Part shown: one piece after another, positions 4,883 through 7,096 of the stretch
Position numbering within the stretch: the first letter of the stretch is position 1
How the letters are laid out: the number at the start of each line of letters is the position of its first letter
Assembly (NCBI GenBank): GCA_003561495.1
Contig: PWWM01000042.1
Coordinates: forward strand, 1-7,096
Direction: 5' to 3'
DNA: 7,096 nucleotides
DNA from: Gammaproteobacteria bacterium
GTDB lineage: Bacteria > Pseudomonadota > Gammaproteobacteria > Xanthomonadales > Wenzhouxiangellaceae
The notes under the pieces: generated by a model
Database searches by the model: none
The model's input: only the letters and a program-made list of their open reading frames with translations
What the model was told of the DNA's origin: nothing
Program-made: the position numbers and the translations under genes

Positions 4883-7096
4883 AGAAGCTGATGATCATCA
4901 CCGGCATTGTCCTGGTCCTGCTGGCAGGCGCCGTGGCCGGCGCCTGGTGGTGGCTGACCAGCACCCAGTCCGGTGCGAACTGGGCGCTTGATCGCGCCGC
5001 CGGCGTGGTCCCCTCCCTGCAGTGGCAGTCCCTGAGCGGTGGGCTGCGCCGTGGATTGACACTGGAATCGGTCGCCCTGGACGAAGCCGATACCGAGATC
5101 CGGATCGGTCGGCTGGAACTGTCGGCCCATGTTCGCCTGCTGCCGTCGCCGGCCGTCGATGTTCAGTGGCTGCGCGCCGATGATGTCGAGATTCATCTGG
5201 CCGAAGGCGAGCCCCCCGACCCCGAGGCCAAACCTTTCGAGATGCCCGACATCAGCGCCCCGATCCCGATCCGCATCCATGAATTGCGGGTGGCGGACTT
5301 GCAGATCCACACCGGTCCGGATCATGACGAGCCGGTCCGGATCGATCGCATCGCACTCAGTGGCCAGTATCACGAACAACTGGATCTGGAGTCTCTGGCC
5401 GTCGACCTGCCCGACTCGCAACTACGCGCCAGCGGATACTGGCAGCTCAAGGCCCCGTTCGGCGGACGCCTGGATATCAGTGCGACCCATGACATTGACC
5501 CGGACACCCGCCAGCAAATCGACCTGGTCGTCGACGGACGCCTGGCGTTGCTCGAAATCGAACTGACAACCGCCGGACCGGCCGAGCTTGAAGGGCAGGT
5601 CAAAGTGCGCGGACTACCATCGGATATCGACGCATCGGTCGATCTGAAGGGTCGCTTTGGCGACTGGCCTGATCTGGACCTGGTCGTCAAGGACCTGACC
5701 CTGAGCGCCAGCGGGGGTCCGGATGCCTGGCAGGCCCGCGTGGGTGCGCAGGTCGAAGGCATGGATTTGCCCCAAAACCGACTGCGTGCTGAATTGTCCG
5801 GATCGACGCGCCGAATCGAGATCGAGGAATTGATTGCCGAGGTCTTCGACGGTGAAATCACCGCCGGCGGGCAACTGGACCTGGATCCCGAACTCAACGC
5901 GAGACTCGATATCGACCTGAGTCGACTGGACCTGACCACGGTTTACCCGGACTGGCCCGAGCAGGCACGCCTGGATGGCCGCATGCGGGTGCACGCCGAT
6001 GCCCGGACGGTCGAACTTGAGGAGCTTGCTTTGAGCGCGCCGCCAACACGACTGAATGTCGAGGGTTCCGGGCGCCTGGACCCTGAAAACGACCAGGTCT
6101 CGCTGGATCTCAACTGGCGCAATCTCGACTGGCCACCGATCACCGATGACAGCAGGCCCCTGTTTTCCAGTCAATCCGGCCGGGTCCGCCTGGATGGGGC
6201 ATTGAGCGACTGGCAACTGGAAGTCGACGCCATGTTCGAGGCGCTGGAACAACCGACCACCAGCGTCGAACTTCGAGCACACGGTGATGACCGCCAGGCC
6301 TGGATCGATGGTCTGCGCGTTCAGGCCGGTCGCGCCGGCAGCCTGAACATCGACGGACAACTGGCCTGGCAGCCCGAACCCGCCGGTCGGTTGGCCATTG
6401 AATTGATCGAGACCGATCCGGGCCAGTTCATCCCTGAATTGCCGGGCCAGGTTTCCGGACGAGTTCAGTTGGAGTTTGATTCACTGGAAAGCATGGAATT
6501 GGAACTGGTCGCGATCGACGGCCAGTTGCGGGGCCAACCCCTGGATGGCAGCGGACGGCTGCGCATCAGTGAAGAACTGCCCGAGGCCGGTGAGCTCGAC
6601 CTGGCTCTGGGTGACAATCGCATGTCGCTTTCCAGCAGTGACGGGCGTGCCTGGCGCTGGCAGCTTGAGGCGCGAGCCCTTGATCAGCTCTGGCCCGAGA
6701 TCGATGGGTATCTGGATCTTGAAGGCCAGATTCACCCTTTTGCCGGCACTTTCAAAGCCCGCGGCCGTTTCAACTCCCTGTTCTGGAACGATATCGCGTT
6801 GACCGAAGGTGAGCTCGAGACCTCATTGAGCTGGCAGGATCCGGTCGAATTCGATTTCGACCTGAAGCTTCGCGATCTCGATCTCAACCCCTGGGAGCGC
6901 CTGGATACTGTTGAACTGAACTTGTCCGGCGATTGCGACAGTCACCGCTTCGGCCTCGTCACGCAAGGACGGCGTGCGCACCTGGAGCTGAGTGGAAATG
7001 GCGCCCTGCCGAAATGCCTGCAGGATGTCCGATCATGGCAAGGGGCGATGGAGCAACTGTACCTGGCCAATACCCTGGCCGGAGACTGGGAACTGA
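4879..7096 (+). CDS. tamB: TamB, translocation and assembly module subunit (3' end outside window)
   Basis: The frame opens with ATG at 4879, overlapping the tamA stop by ATGA, and stays open for 739 codons to the window edge. TamB proteins are usually about 1,250 aa or more, so roughly the first 60 percent is present. The N-terminus is a single inner-membrane anchor (hydrophobic about residues 4-26, MKKLMIITGIVLVLLAG onward, ending in WWWL). It is followed by the classic TamB/AsmA-like start LQWQSLSGGLRRGLTLE at 47-63. The rest is a long run of alternating short beta strands rich in Asp, Leu and Gly, as expected for the periplasm-spanning beta-taco groove that links to TamA and is proposed to carry lipid. 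The conserved DUF490 C-terminal domain that contacts TamA is beyond the edge. The only cysteines in view are 686 and 713. Coupling to tamA through the overlap matches the usual tamAB operon. Confidence 0.94.
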   Translation, partial: MKKLMIITGIVLVLLAGAVAGAWWWLTSTQSGANWALDRAAGVVPSLQWQSLSGGLRRGLTLESVALDEADTEIRIGRLELSAHVRLLPSPAVDVQWLRADDVEIHLAEGEPPDPEAKPFEMPDISAPIPIRIHELRVADLQIHTGPDHDEPVRIDRIALSGQYHEQLDLESLAVDLPDSQLRASGYWQLKAPFGGRLDISATHDIDPDTRQQIDLVVDGRLALLEIELTTAGPAELEGQVKVRGLPSDIDASVDLKGRFGDWPDLDLVVKDLTLSASGGPDAWQARVGAQVEGMDLPQNRLRAELSGSTRRIEIEELIAEVFDGEITAGGQLDLDPELNARLDIDLSRLDLTTVYPDWPEQARLDGRMRVHADARTVELEELALSAPPTRLNVEGSGRLDPENDQVSLDLNWRNLDWPPITDDSRPLFSSQSGRVRLDGALSDWQLEVDAMFEALEQPTTSVELRAHGDDRQAWIDGLRVQAGRAGSLNIDGQLAWQPEPAGRLAIELIETDPGQFIPELPGQVSGRVQLEFDSLESMELELVAIDGQLRGQPLDGSGRLRISEELPEAGELDLALGDNRMSLSSSDGRAWRWQLEARALDQLWPEIDGYLDLEGQIHPFAGTFKARGRFNSLFWNDIALTEGELETSLSWQDPVEFDFDLKLRDLDLNPWERLDTVELNLSGDCDSHRFGLVTQGRRAHLELSGNGALPKCLQDVRSWQGAMEQLYLANTLAGDWEL

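Noticed and set aside
4639..5421. Minus-strand open frame spanning the tamA-tamB junction
   Set aside because: It runs against two confident, overlapping + genes and has no recognisable protein features.
5614..6360. Minus-strand open frame of 248 codons opposite tamB
   Set aside because: The + frame is continuous TamB with the expected strand pattern; the antisense product shows no domain and no start signals.

Overview
The window comes from a GC-rich bacterial chromosome. All five complete or partial genes that I can support after the first lie on the + strand, as does the first. The pairing of a ComM-type AAA+ ATPase with a tamA-tamB operon points to a Gram-negative proteobacterium, most likely a gammaproteobacterium. 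A Xanthomonadales/Wenzhouxiangella-like lineage is possible, but that is a guess from protein style and not something the sequence proves.

Layout: (1) bases 1-483 hold the C-terminal end of a probably exported protein built of degenerate repeats of about 50 residues; its start lies outside the window. (2) Bases 484-646 are a non-coding gap with a possible stem-loop. (3) Bases 647-2137 encode a full-length YifB/ComM-family ATPase. (4) Bases 2138-2216 are a short intergenic stretch. It has an imperfectly placed inverted repeat, followed by an AT-rich patch with a perfect 8-bp tandem repeat directly in front of the next gene. (5) Bases 2217-2905 hold a complete vapBC-type type II toxin-antitoxin pair, a ribbon-helix-helix-like antitoxin and a PIN-domain RNase toxin, coupled by a 4-base TTGA overlap. 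(6) Bases 2951-4882 encode TamA, an Omp85-family outer-membrane protein. (7) Base 4879 to the right edge holds the first 739 codons of TamB, overlapping tamA by ATGA and cut off by the window end.

How the genes work together: TamA (outer membrane) and TamB (inner-membrane anchored, spanning the periplasm) form the translocation and assembly module, which is implicated in outer-membrane protein assembly and in moving phospholipid between the membranes. VapB and VapC form a self-contained antitoxin/toxin module that appears to be an accessory insertion between two housekeeping loci. The ComM-like ATPase is functionally separate and is known in relatives for branch migration during natural transformation.

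I see no tRNA, rRNA, CRISPR array, insertion sequence or prophage gene. Most of the window is ordinary, well-conserved gene content. The points most worth a second look are the vapBC insertion with its upstream repeats, the repeat architecture of the first protein, and lineage-specific details in TamA and TamB. I found no convincing undescribed system.
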